Positions 1 to 11,457 of a DNA stretch of 64,000 bases are shown here, one piece after another (the stretch's first letter is position 1; every line of letters starts with the position of its first letter). Below the pieces are notes generated by a model. The model was not told the origin of the DNA and searched no databases. It saw only the letters and a list, made by a program, of their open reading frames with translations. The translations under genes were made by a program, and so were the position numbers. Location: assembly GCA_030407315.1 (NCBI GenBank), contig JALQPE010000031.1, positions 1 to 64,000 of the forward strand. Direction: 5' to 3'. This DNA is from Asparagopsis taxiformis. Lineage: Eukaryota; Rhodophyta; Florideophyceae; Bonnemaisoniales; Bonnemaisoniaceae.

Positions 1-647
1 GACATTTCAGGGGTTATTCGATACGACCAGCAACAAGTAATGGACATAGAGAACGGCATACTACGCTGGCGCCCTGGATGCATGGCTAGTGACTACTGTG
101 GGAGTGTTTGGATGAACCGAAGGGGAAAGGAGGTGCACGGCAGAAGGAGTTTACAAGGCGGTACAGTCATATGTGTGGGTAGCTTTTCAGCAATTAGTTG
201 GTATGTATGTGGGTACTGCATGTCTTGTCTCCCAAGGCTCGCAAGCAAGGGAAGAAACGGACGTTGTCGAGAGCGAACAGCGGACTAGTGCACAGTCACG
301 GCATGTGTTTGCAAGCGTACTGTGACGAGAGAGGCTGTTGAAGTGTGGCAAAGCGGAGAGGGGTCTGGAATTGTTCATGTCGTTGATGATGTAAACCGCT
401 GCTCATCACTTGTTCTAGTGTCCGAGGATTGGATCAATCGCATATTACGTCAAACCTCGGTGCTGTAATGGATTGTGTGATGCGGCAAGGACTAATTGGC
501 GCAGAACTTTTCGTCGTTGACCCATATGCTGGACACCTGACTGCAAACCTGAATGTCGAAAATCAATGCCCCACAGTATGGGGGCATGGAGCGGCGCCAT
601 GCAGCCACTGCTGATAACGGTTTTGGCGTAATGGAGGATGGTTGAAA
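1..647. other. No recognisable gene
   Basis: Only short overlapping open frames on both strands, none with a motif I recognise. It lies at the 3' side of the minus-strand transposon protein at 648-3762 and may be part of the same decayed element, but I see no terminal repeat. Confidence 0.4.
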
Positions 648-3600
648 TTAGGTGCAGTAAATGTGACGTGGACTACAAGGTTTATCATGTAGTACATTAT
701 CAATAGAGTGCTGCGATTTAGATTTATTCTTCTTCATTATCATCTGTGAATGGTAATCAGTGTTGGTGTAGAAGCGGTTGAGATAGAAAACGGTGGTCCG
801 ACCAGTGCATTTGTTTCGTAAATGGCTTGACTGGAAAGTTACTTCGTACGATGTGCACGGTGCCAGATATAGTAGATGCAGGAATGAGGTCAAACCAAGG
901 ACCACCTGCACTGTGGGATGCAGTGTCATGCTGTCAACGGATCCGTTGTCCGGGTCCCATGTGGACCACTTTAAACAAATGCACCCAAGTGATTTTTCCA
1001 CAGCGTTTTTTGGGGCAAAGCAGGTCATATACTGAACGAAGCGAGTTCTACAGGTTGAAACAGGTTTGGAGACTGCAGGCGTACCAGTGCCAGGACGCGC
1101 CCTACCCATATGGTTCTGTAGTCATCGGCAGTTCCGGAGATGACGACAAAGGAGTACTGCGATCTCTTTGCGGGGCCGAACGATGAAGTTGCAAAGACGC
1201 GCTGCTGCTTGTGCCTCGACACGTTTGTGGGGCGAAGCATGCCACTTGCGGGTCAAAGTCGTCGGCATCTGGGACGTACCCTCCCATGACGTAGGCGGAC
1301 TTTACCACGGTGACGGAAATGTCCATGTCATGTATTGGAGGGCCTTCTGCCGTGGCGCGCAGTCTAGCGAGGGTGAGGAACGCTTGTGCAGCTGTGTCAC
1401 CGAGTTGCTGGAATAGCGTTATGGTGCCAGACGGGAACGAGGAGTTGTGCAGCGGCAAAAGAGTGGCAGGATCGGGCTGTCCGTCGATATCTGCAACGAG
1501 GAGGGTTGCATCGGGCAGCAGGGAGGCAAAGTCGTGCAGTGCAACGGTGAATCCGTCGCGAACGAGTACTGCACCGTCTGTGGGCGATATCATGCGTGCG
1601 TTTCCCAATGTGTTCGATGGGGTATGACCAGTTGGAGTGGCCAAGGAGAATTCCATGTGGCGAATAGTCTCTTCCATGGCTGTGGAGCGCCTTCGAGAGG
1701 TTTTCCTATAACTCTGTTTGAACAGAAGATGCGAGTGTCGGCTAGGGGCCTGCATCAATGTGTTCCAGGGCGCCATATCTCTGCAAGTCACCGGGAAGAT
1801 GGTCTAGAAGATGGAACTTGAAAGTTTTGAGACCTGTGGTGTGGAATGGGCCGAGGGTGGAGAGCATTGATTGTTTGAAATAGGAAATGGAGTTCTGGAG
1901 GCTTTCTAGTTCGGCGGCAGTCCAGTGCTTGATGCGACCGCGTTTCATGACCCATGCGACGAGGTCAGAGTATTGCGTGCAGATGGAAGTGAGGGGGCTG
2001 TATCTACTTCGTCACAGCATGTGTCAATGAATGCTGCGATGAAAGGGAACACCATGTCGACATGGTGATAGTCTTTGGCTGCGAGCATGCCGCGTATGCC
2101 GTCCTCCGTGAAGAGGCCGTTCAAATTGGTGCCCTTCTCACCCTTGGAGAAGTCGACATGAAGACCGGTGATGTAGTAGTCGCGTTCGATAGCGGACAGA
2201 ATGCTGTTTGAGCCGGCGAGGATGGATTTTTTCACCTTCTTGAAGGTGCGAGGTGTCCCGGAATGGGAGGCAGTGGTGGTGAGGTCTGGGGAGCTGAGGC
2301 GGTGGACAATGCACTGTTTGATGAGCTTTGAGATGCCGAGGTGGAGATTGTGCAGAGGCTCGAAGGAGAAAATGTTGTAGGGGTCTAGGGGACTGTTGGT
2401 GGGTAAAAGAGCGGTCGATTCGAGGACAGAGTGTTGTTCGAGGAGGGAGAGAGCTTCGAGCGGAGCAGTTGTATGCTCCTGAGCGCTCTCTTGGCGTGCA
2501 GAGCGTGTATCATCGAGGGAGCGGGGCTGGTGTGGCGCGCTGGATTCAAGTTGAGTGGCGGGGATGTAGCAGCGGTGGCAGGGATGTGTGGTGGTAGTGC
2601 TGTTGCGAGTGCATGAGAGCTCTTGGCCTCTGGAAAGTCGCAGCAATAATTGGCTAGGATGGGAAAGCATTGGCGGGCAGTTGCAGTGGAGTCTGTGCAG
2701 GGGAACCCGGAAGAGAACGCGGTGGATAGGGACGAAAACACTTTTTCGAGTGCTTTATGAAGAATATCAATTTTGCGAGCGCGACTAGCAGAACTAGAGG
2801 TTGTCGGCATTTCATCACCGAACAAGGCGTTGGACGAAGGGTTAACAATGTACGGAAGATACCCGACGATGGTGAGGCCGGTACGGATGCAGTGGCGACG
2901 GAGGGGGGGGGCGGAGAAGTTGAGCAGTGTGACGTGTATGGGGTATGCGACGATTGCGGAGCTCTTGAGGCTTGTGCTGCTCTTGTCGGAGTACACTTGG
3001 AGGAGGCCGGCAAAGGAGGAAGCGGTGGGATCATTTTCCTCTGCCCATACGACCTGTGGATCTTCCGAGAGCTGCACGCGCTGTCTAGTAACCTGGTGCA
3101 GCGTTTTCGCGAATTCTGTGTGTAGGGGATGAGAAAATATTGCGGTGCCGTCTGGGGCGGTCTGTGGGGAGGGGTGGAAGAGAGTATTTTGGTCGTTAGC
3201 CAGTGCTAACTGCCTGCGGAGCATGTCGACTGGGGTCGCGGAGGTACAGCTGTGCCGAGTACTTACCAGTTTTGTCTGGAATGATGTGGCTCTTGTAACC
3301 TTCGGTGCGGAAATGTGTTTCGACCATGGAAGCGGTAACGTGGCGACATTCTTCTACGGTGCGAACGGCGCTGTTGAACTTTTCTAGGGAGAATGCGGGG
3401 GTCTTGTAGGATGGTGATGACTTCGCTCACGCGGCCAGCGCCGGCCTTGTACTCGAGGGTTGTGAGACTGGCGGCGAGGGATTGCACGAGGAGGTCTGCG
3501 CGGGAGGGGGTTGAGGTTGGTGGCAGTGAAGCGTCACAGGGTGAGTCGCTGGAGGAAGCACGACCAGATTCTGGGTCTGGGGAGCTGGGTTGCGGGGAAT

Positions 3601-3762
3601 CATGGTCGCCGTTTCGAGCAGGCTCATGGGTGACGGCAGGGACACGAGCGTTGTTGAAATGTTGGGGAGAGGGGTGAAACGGTAGCGACACGTTCGCTCA
3701 TGCAGCGCGAGCGCATAAGCATCTACGCAGTAGTAGAAGCACCCTTCATACTTGCATTCCAT
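648..3762 (-). pseudogene. Frame-broken transposon protein with C2H2-like finger and FSFEPLHNLHLG motif
   Basis: A coding string runs leftward from 3762 through several frames. The N-terminus has Cys-x4-Cys followed by His-x3-Cys (ECKYEGC, HERTC), a C2H2/C2HC-like finger. The middle carries a CHRC finger and the motif YNIFSFEPLHNLHLG (about 2370). Further on come LNGLFTEDGIRGML, a KFHLLDHL block and KQSYRKTSRRRSTAM (about 1690). From memory, this block order occurs in a multi-copy transposon-associated protein family of oomycetes, algae and animals related to Tnp2/CACTA-like transposases; that placement is not secure. One break is a credible 37-nt intron (3266-3230, GTAAGT...CCCCAG). Most others are single-base losses in C-runs, for example the run at 1993-1997. 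The tail at 648-1109 ends with FYLNRFYTN and is less certain. No terminal inverted repeats were found. Confidence 0.55.
3230..3266 (-). other. Probable 37-nt intron in the transposon protein
   Basis: Read on the minus strand it begins GTAAGTACT and ends GACCCCAG. Removing it joins the frame ending HIIPDKT to the frame starting VDMLRRQLALAND without a stop. Its size matches another apparent tiny intron at 49043-49080. Splicing is inferred. Confidence 0.45.
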
Positions 3763-4210
3763 GTCGAGTTTTGACGCAAAAGGGAGGATTGCGAGCTGAA
3801 CAGGGGAGACTGTGCCGTCCAGATGCGACCAATTTTATTTTTGTGGTGCTTTCGAGACTTGGAATGTAACGTGTTCGTAGTTTTTTGGGTAGTAGTTTTG
3901 TGCTCACTCCAGCTGACATCCCAACGGTGGAATTTAACCGAGAGTTCAATCATTTCCAACTGTTACATCACATTGCGTGCTGGCAACGTGTGCATGGAAG
4001 GACGAACGACTGCCCTGGGAGATGAATTTTCAATTAATTCATTTGTAATAATAAACTTTTTTATTTCCAAACTTCGTGGAATCTGAATGTGCTTTACAGC
4101 GGATATGCCACAGATCATGTAAGGAAAGCAAATGGATTCTCATATATATGATTATATGTTTATATTCGTTGTTCTCGATCCGGATCTCTTTGTTCGGGGA
4201 ATCAGAGACC
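3763..4210. other. Intergenic, AT-richer, no gene seen
   Basis: No motif-bearing frame. It separates the minus-strand transposon protein from the plus-strand small ORF at 4211. Confidence 0.35.
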
Positions 4211-4336
4211 ATGGCTTGGGCCATACTCAATCTCACTGCCGGCGATGATTTCGAGTATGCACAGCAAGACTTAAGCGGACGCAGAAAGCTGTCCGGTCGA
4301 CGCCGCAGGCTCCACTCCGCCCTCATCACCGACTGA
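4211..4336 (+). CDS. Small ORF of 41 residues, unknown
   Basis: Starts in a good eukaryotic context (ACCATGG) and encodes a short protein with an acidic middle (GDDFEY) and a basic C-terminal half rich in Arg (GRRRRLHSAL). The stop is 23 bp before a perfect 38-bp palindrome, and an intron-like repeat array starts about 100 bp downstream. No homology recognised. It could equally be the first coding exon of a larger spliced transcript or a chance frame. Confidence 0.25.
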   Translation: MAWAILNLTAGDDFEYAQQDLSGRRKLSGRRRRLHSALITD

Positions 4337-4359
4337 TCTTCTTTGACCGACTTTGCTTT

Positions 4360-4397
4360 GTACGTGCGCGAATCTTGATCAAGATTCGCGCACGTAC
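4360..4397. repeat. Perfect 38-bp palindrome
   Basis: Left arm GTACGTGCGCGAATCTTGA is followed immediately by its exact reverse complement, with no loop. The 19-bp arms could form a cruciform in DNA or a strong hairpin in RNA. The palindrome sits between the 41-residue ORF and the intron-like array. Confidence 0.95.
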
Positions 4398-4440
4398 CTT
4401 CGTTCCATCCTCTACCCTCGAGGGTATGCGTTGAGGGAAG

Positions 4441-5449
4441 CGTGGGTTTTGAGTCTGACTATTTCCGTTGATGCGATATTTTTCATGGAAGCCTGTTGAC
4501 TGATGGTGTGTATTGAGCGGAGGATGGAAGAGAGGTACGTGAAGTTTTGAAAGTATGCTGTGAGGGAAGGTTGATTTTGAGTCTGACTGTTGTGGTTGAT
4601 TCCGATGTTGTGTAGATGATGCAGGAATGTTGATGACGGAAGGTAAGTTTCATTGAGTGCCAAGATGTGCTTTGCGAAGATATGGACTGCTGACTATGAT
4701 TATTGTTAATTGCAAGGTTTTTGGATCATGGTTTGTATTGTGTGTAGGATGGATGAGAGGTACATTTGCGAGTTCTCAGGGTATGTAGCGAGGGAAACGT
4801 TGGTTTTCAATCTGACTGTTGCGATTGAATCCGATGTTGCGTAGGTGATGGAGGAATAGTGATGACGGAAGGTAAGTCACATTGGGCGCCCAGACCGGTT
4901 GTGCGAAGATGCGGAATGCTGACTACTTTTCTTGGCTACACGATTACGTGATTTATGGTTTTTATTGTGTGCAGGATGGAACAGGTAAAGTAAGTGTGCG
5001 AGTTTTGAAAGTAAGCAGCGAGGGAAGGTTGGTTTTGAGTCTGACTATTTCCGTTGATGCGATATTTTTCATTGGAAGCCTATTGAGTCATGGTGTGTAT
5101 TGTGTGGAGCGAAGGTAAGTGTGCGAGTTTTGAAAGTATGCTGTGATGGAAGGTTGGTTTTGAGTCTGACTGTTGTGGTTGATTCCGATGTTGTGTAGAT
5201 GATGCAGGAATGTTGATGACAGAAGGTAAGTTTTACTGAGCACCAAGACTTGTTTTGCGAAGATATGGACTGCTGACTTTGATTATTCATTGCAAGGTTT
5301 TTGGATCATGGTTTGTATTTTGTGTAGGATGGATGATTCAGTCATCCTCTCGGAGAGGTAAGTAAGGGAGTTTCTAGGATATCTGTCGTGGTAAGCGTTG
5401 CTTTTGAGTCTGACTGTTGTGGTTGATTCTGATGTGTGATGTGATGCAG
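4441..5449 (+). repeat. Tandem array of intron-like units with tiny exon-like islands
   Basis: Two diverged modules recur. Module A contains GAGTCTGACTGTTGTGGTTG and ends GATGTTGTGTAG (starts near 4451, 4580, 4805, 5037, 5162, 5406). Module B contains GGACTGCTGACT and ends GTATTGTGTGTAG (near 4684, 4912, 5266). Each TAG/CAG is followed by a short island and then GTAAG or a close variant: islands 4616-4642, 4845-4871 and 5199-5225 (27 nt each), 4748-4759 (12 nt), 4975-4984 (10 nt) and 5328-5357 (30 nt). CTGAC looks like a branch site. The islands are variants of GATGGATGAGAG or of ATGATGCAGGAATG. The periodicity of donor, branch and acceptor signals is seen directly; splicing is inferred. Confidence 0.7.
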
Positions 5450-5829
5450 GAGTGGTGAAGCAGCAGGAACGGCAGGACTGAAGGAGAGTGAAGAAGGGAT
5501 GTAGGAAGATGGGGAATGAAGCTGTGAGGTGTTTCTGGTATGTGTATATTTTGGGGCATACGATAGAAGTGAGAGTGCGTTTCAAGTGGTGTAAGATTTT
5601 GCTGACCATGTTCGTGTTTGATGTCTTGATGATTTAATGGGCTGGGGTGGTGTCGAGGAAAGCGGGGATGGTATTGGGAAGGAGCGTATTTTTGTAATCT
5701 AGGTCGTGAGGGTTCTTGCAGTATGTGCGGATGGTGGTGCATGGCGTTCGGATGGTAGGGAGAACGCGATAGTGAGGGAGATGGGTGATCGACGATATGC
5801 TGACAGGTATTTTGTATTCTGGCTGGATA
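5450..5829. other. Downstream of intron-like array, no clear gene
   Basis: Purine-rich sequence follows the last acceptor-like CAG at 5447-5449. It could be a terminal non-coding exon of the array transcript. No motif-bearing frame is present. Confidence 0.3.
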
Positions 5830-5940
5830 CGTATTTCCTATTCTAACCGGGTATTTATTTCCTATTCTAACGGGTATTATTTCCTATTCTAACCGGGTAT
5901 TTATTCCTATTCTGACCAGATATGTATTCCCTATTCTAGA
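5830..5940. repeat. Tandem repeat, about 22 bp x 5
   Basis: Five imperfect copies of a unit containing GTATTTATTTCCTATTCTAA, with small length variation between copies. AT-rich, no coding potential. Confidence 0.85.
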
Positions 5941-6060
5941 GAGACGTATTGTATACGAGCAGTTTCCTAAATGAGAGAATAAAATACGGTCCGATATGGG
6001 CCCTGAATTTACCATCCGCTGTAATTTCTTCCCTCCCGGTTTTCGCTGATATATTGTATA

Positions 6061-6489
6061 CTGGATGTCGGGTCCTAGTATTCCGCCATATGTACTAGAG
6101 AAAGTGGATGTCGGGTCCTAGTATTCCGCCATATGTACTAGAGAAAGTGGATGTCGGGTCCTAGTATTCCGCCATATGTACTAGAGAAAGTGGATGTCGG
6201 GTCCTAGTATTCCGCCAAACGTACTAGAGAAAGTGGATGTCGGGTCCTAGTATTCCGCCATATGTACTAGAGAAAGTGGATGTCGGGTCCTAGTATTCCG
6301 CCATATGTACTAGAGAAAGTGGATGTCGGGTCCTAGTATTCCGCCATATGTACTAGAGAAAGTGGATGTCGGGTCCTAGTATTCCGCCAAACGTACTAGA
6401 GAAAGTGGATGTCGGTCCTAGTATTCCGCCATATGTACTAGAGAAAGTGGATGTCGGGCCCTAGTATTCCGCCATATGTACTAGAGAAA
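6061..6489. repeat. 43-bp minisatellite, ten copies
   Basis: Ten head-to-tail copies start at 6061, 6104, 6147, 6190, 6233, 6276, 6319, 6362, 6405 and 6447. The unit begins GTGGATGTCGGGTCCTAG and ends TGTACTAGAGAAA. The copies at 6190 and 6362 share the variant CCAAACGT in place of CCATATGT, exactly four units apart. The copy at 6405 is 1 bp shorter in the G-run. It ends beside a GC-rich inverted segment (GGACGTCC, GGACGCGG) just before the copia coding region. Confidence 0.95.
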
Positions 6490-6835
6490 GTGGACGTCCG
6501 CATCCAAAAAATTTTTATTTTTTTTGGACGCGGACGTTCATTTGTTCTAGTAAATCTCGGGGCCGACTAGGACCAGTACTAGAGAGACTGGACGTCCGCG
6601 TCCACTTCCGAAAAAAACACAGACGAACTCCGGGCCGGACGCCAACAGGAACGGACAGACTCCCGGACGATCTCTTTGCACAAGAACAATTGAAGAAGAG
6701 CACAATACAACTCCGGCCGTATGGCAAACCAAACGCCCACACCCTCTGCCAACAACCCCAATCCCTCGATACCCAAGCCATCCCCCACTTCGAATTCCCC
6801 CACTCACACACACAAATCTCATCCAATGGTCCCTC

Positions 6836-7680
6836 AGCATCCGCAGTTATGCATCCATTCACAACATCACACCATACGTCATTGGCCCCACACCGCCCGA
6901 GCCAAAAGACGCAAACGAACGCCAACTACACCACTACAGACTGTCCCTCGCTCGTCTCCTCATCGTCCACACCATTTCCCCACCCATACTCAAAGTATTA
7001 GCCCAACAATACTATCCGGACACCCCTCGAGCATCTACAACTTCCTCAAAGACAAACTCTCCATCATCCCACCGCAGCACACCGAAACCAACTTACGACT
7101 CACAGCCGCCAGACTCCAACACACACCCGGAACTCCCATCACAGAATATATCACAAGACACCGCGACCTCCGTGATACAATGCTACAGTCCGGATTTCCA
7201 ACATTGAAGATGACACCACAACCGTGCAGTTCGTGCTGGACGGACTTAAACATCTTCCCAGCTGGACACCACTAATACGCGAAGTGGCCAACTTTCACAA
7301 CTTCCACAACGGTGAACGACCAAACTTGGAACTCGTATTCGCGATGCTAGTAGAACATGAACAAGCCGTCCCCATCCATCCAGTAACTACAACACACCAT
7401 CCACCGTTGCCTCCTATCCCACCGACCATACCCTATCCGCCCTCCCCACCAGCCTGGCAAACTCACTGGCAAGATCCCGGATACTATACCCCCACATATC
7501 CATATCGAGCAAGAGGACGTCGTGGCCGAGGCACCAACAGATACCAGCGCACTCCTCAAGGACATCCAATTCGCCACATACCACCTCCCCCTTCCACAAC
7601 GTTACTGGTGTAGCTACCATGGATCGCCAACACACACTACACAGACGTGCCGAGCCCGACAAGTACAACTGCAGCACAAT
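6836..7680 (+). pseudogene. copia gag (broken)
   Basis: Gag-like helical text crosses three frames: ERQLHHYRLSLARLL, then SIYNFLKDKLSIIPPQ with TPGTPITEYITRHRDL, then TTTVQFVLDGLKHLPSW. A basic RARGRRGRG tract follows, and a zinc-knuckle-like CSYHGSPTHTTQTC near 7610-7650. The frame changes near 7025 (CCCC) and 7199 (CC) are each repaired by one extra C. The N-terminus is uncertain. Gag would form the particle and bind element RNA. Confidence 0.6.
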
Positions 7681-8304
7681 AATACCAGAGAAACCCACCA
7701 AGCTCACTATGGCTTTCTCCTCCACCAATTCACCCACCACCGCTACAAAACGAAGCAGCCCCAACTACACCACCAACAACCCAGTGGCACCAACCACAAC
7801 ACGCAGTATACACCGGAAAACACACAAGCTGCCGCACCATCCCCTCCTAGCATATACCAACTACCTGACACACCAGCGCAGGACAATGTAACGGATCCAC
7901 AACTCGACACTTCATATACCAGCACAATAAACACTCCTTCCTCCGCCTCGTACATACTGGACTCCGGTGCCTATCCAACCCACCTACGGAAACCCTATCC
8001 CACCATGCAGCCCAAAGCTACCACCACCACGGTAGCATCTGGACAACAATGCCCAACCACACACCAGGGTCCCGTCCACTTAGACATTCCAAACCAAACC
8101 ACACTCCTCATTCCACACGCAGTCACACTACCCACCGCCACACACAACTTGATCTCCGTCAGCCAACTGGCTGACAGAAACGACATAATACTCCAAAAAG
8201 ATGCAGCATACATCACTTATCGACAACCCCCTCCTCGCCCAGCCAAATTCGAGCCACTGCCACAAAGCAGAATAACATGTATTGCCTCCCCGCACCCACT
8301 GTAG
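7522..8304 (+). pseudogene. copia protease region
   Basis: Carries the aspartic protease motif YILDSGAYPTH (about 7950) and the downstream strand NLISVSQLADRNDIIL typical of copia proteases. The preceding Gln/Pro/Thr-rich linker is low complexity. The frame stops at 8302-8304, and about 560 bp of Pro/Thr/Asn-rich sequence (8305-8865) separates it from the integrase. That spacer is longer than I expect for the family and carries no motif I recognise. Confidence 0.65.
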
Positions 8305-8871
8305 CACCGCCAACAAACACCCATGACCATCACACGGAGCCCAAACCACATCCTGGACTGAGCGCTACCCATCCACAAAACAGATGCCACGGCGCGCGCT
8401 CACAGCCTAAACAAACATCAAAACCCAAACAACAACAACCAACACACACAAACACGAACAGGCCACGCGTCACGGTACCTCCCAGAGCCATCCTACGCCA
8501 CACTACAACCCGAAGCCATTCCGTCTTTCCACAAACAACCCATGTCACCAGCGACAACTCCCCGTACCAACCAGCACTCAACAACAACCCAAACGCCCGC
8601 CTACCCCCCAACCCAGACCATCCCTCCCTCCAAAAACAGCAAAGAACCGCCCTAAACCTAACAATCCGACCATCCATCCCCCACCACCGACACAAACATA
8701 CAATATCACCCCCAGCCCTCACATCCCTCACCCAAAAACCACAACGCCACACCAACTAGAGCCAATACGCACACAAAACACCATCAACCCTATCAATACG
8801 CTACACACCCAACCAAAAACAAATCAACACACAACACAAACCATACCGATCCCTACCTCAGTCCAATCTCT

Positions 8872-9590
8872 CCCAGAAACTACACGAGATTACCACGACT
8901 GGCATCTACGCCTCGTTCACCTACATCCAACAAGAATACACCAACTTGCCAAGTCAAACCTTGTACACGGACTGCCATCATCCCTCCAAAACCCACCTCC
9001 AGAAATTACGTGCACCGGATGCGCAATAGGCAAACAGCCATCTGCACCATTCCACAAACATCGCAGGCGAACCGCCACACTCGGATCTCACATACACACA
9101 GATGTATGTGGCCCTCTACCAAAACCATCCATTAACGGCAACCGATACTTCTCAACGTTCACAGATGAAAACAGCCGTTTTATCCACGTACACTTTGCCA
9201 AACGCAAAAGTGACGCCGCTGCATACATTAAACAGCACATATCACACATCCACTCTAGCTCACCATGTCGAGTGACGGATATCACGATGGAAAATGCCAA
9301 TGAGTACTTCTCCAAGGAACTGCAAAATTCTACGAAGACAACGGCATCACTGTACACCCAACAATTCCTTACACACCACATGAAAACGGAATCAGCGAAC
9401 GAGTCAACAGAACACTCATGGACATCACGAGAGCGACGCTACTCACTTCCGGCCTCCCTGAGAACCTCTGGGAATACGCCGCACGCGCAGCTGCGGATCA
9501 CATCAACCATTCACCACACAACGCCCACAAACAACTTCCCATAACCAAATGGAATCAACGCACACCTGACCTTAGCAGTTTCTAACGCTT
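8872..9590 (+). pseudogene. copia integrase (broken, catalytic Asp replaced)
   Basis: The GAG-pre-integrase block DWHLRLVHLHPTRIHQLA has the zinc His-His, with C-x2-C in CTGCAIGKQ. The core then gives HTDVCGPL (first Asp), MENANEYFSKEL where the second catalytic Asp is expected but Glu is encoded, and PHENGISERVNRTL (catalytic Glu). A frame break at the A-run 9324-9327 is repaired by one extra A. The copia copy at 53-58.5 kb has Asp at the second position (RTDNAKEY), so the Glu here is probably disabling. Confidence 0.75.
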
Positions 9591-9839
9591 TGGACAAACT
9601 GGATTTGTGCATGACCGGAAACCGCGAACCAAACTTCAGCCCAAAGCCAAGCTTGTACACTACATTGGTCGCGTAGACCAACACCACTACTACATCTATG
9701 ACACTAATACAAACACTGTCCATCGCTGCCGCGCTGCAGACTTTCGTGCATACAGTCCCCAAACCGACCCACAGCAACAGCCAATATAGCCCACACCGCA
9801 CACACCGACACGGCGACCGATAAATCCCCTGTATGTCCC

Positions 9840-11439
9840 TTGCAGGCCGCACCAACCCAACCATACTCAGAACCTAAAAATCTCAAACAAGCACGTGCCG
9901 CACCAGACGCCCTCGAATGGGAAAAAGCGTGGAATGCCGAACTGGACACATTAGAATCACGAGGTACTATCACCTATGTTCCTAAGTCAGAACTACCCTC
10001 GAATACGAAACTATTGCCCATCAAGATTGTCCTCAAAACAAAACGAAACGCAGACGGCCAACCAATCACACGCAAAGTACGCTGTAACATCCGAGGCGAC
10101 TTACAAAAGCCACATGAACACTACAATCCCGACCAAATATCATCCCCTGTCGCCGACCGTGATGCTATCAGATTGGCTCTAGCCATAGCAGCAGCACACA
10201 ATTACTCCGTCCATCACTGGGATCTAGATTCAGCATTCCTTCATGAAACATTTGGCGACTCGAAAACTCTATACATCTATCAACCCAAGCGTTTCGATGG
10301 CACATACAAATATCCTGGCCGAGTAGGAAAGATCACAGGCAATATGTATGGATCGAAACAGGCGTGCAATATCTTCACCACTGGCCTATCGAACCACCTT
10401 CGCCTAAAATTTTAACAGACTCACAAGCGACAGCTGCAGCTTTATGCTCACATGTCCACACAATCCTACTCACTTTGTACTCCTTATCATAACCATTGAT
10501 GATTTCCTGGTCGTCTCAAACAACAATGAACTGCGCGAACACGCCAAAACCCACATCCAAACCAAATACGTACTCAAAGACCTAGGACCAGTCCAGCACA
10601 TCCTAGGATGGAAGGTCACCAGAACTTCAAACGAGCTAAAGATATCCCAACCTTCATACATTGCCCAACTACTTGAAAAAATGGGCTCACCGAGGCCAAA
10701 GCCACAAAGTCGCCGATCGCCTCAGATTTACTAAGCACCACAGAAAAACTAACCGATCCACTCGACACTAAGCAGTACGACTACCTCGGATTGGTGGGCA
10801 GCTTGCGATATCTGGCTTATTCAACGCGCCCGGACATCGCATTCATTACTGGCTACCTGGGCCGATACTCCACATCCCCGCAACTGCTACACTGGCAAGC
10901 TGGACTCCGTGTACTACGCTATCTGAAACAAAGTCCCAACACAGGCATTTCCTATAGAACACAAAAAGAATCAGATCTCGTCGCTTACTCCGACAGCGAC
11001 TTCGCATCTTGCACTTCCACCCGCCGCTCCACATCTGGAACGGTGATCCTTTACAACAATGCCCCAGTGGCGTGGAAGTCAAAACGTCAACGATTCATAG
11101 CCACGAGCACATGGCATGCTGAGTATGTAGCAGCCTTCCACACCAGCCAACATGTATCATTCCTACGCAACATACTACAAGATCTGCGCCACCCTAACAA
11201 GGCACCCACACCCATATTCATGGATAACGCAGGCGCCATCACACACAGCTAACACGGAATTCCCCACCCCTAAATCGAAACATATCGATGTCAAATACCA
11301 TTATCTCAAAGAAGAAATCCAGCGACAACATATCACACTACACCATACTCCATCCCACACCAACGCTGCCGACATCATGACCAAAGCACTCAAACCTGCT
11401 CAGTTTACAGAAAAACTACCTCTCCTACGACTCACATAG
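9840..11439 (+). pseudogene. copia reverse transcriptase and RNase H (broken)
   Basis: Starts EWEKAWNAELDTLESRGT, continues with HHWDLDSAFLHETFGDSK (first catalytic Asp region) and MYGSKQACNIF, then breaks. It resumes with the polymerase motif ITIDDFLVVSNNNEL, using IDDF instead of the usual VDDM, then VGSLRYLAYSTRPDI, SDSDFASCTSTRRSTSG and TKSKHIDVKYHYLKEEI with the terminal DIMTKAL block of RNase H. Stops are near 10415, 10734 and 11252. The final frame stops at 11437-11439, 18 bp before the LTR. Confidence 0.8.
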
Positions 11440-11457
11440 CCCACGGCGCGCGGAGAC

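Noticed and set aside
6061..6489. CRISPR-like regular repeats
   Set aside because: The units are contiguous 43-bp copies with no unique spacers, and the surroundings are eukaryotic mobile elements.
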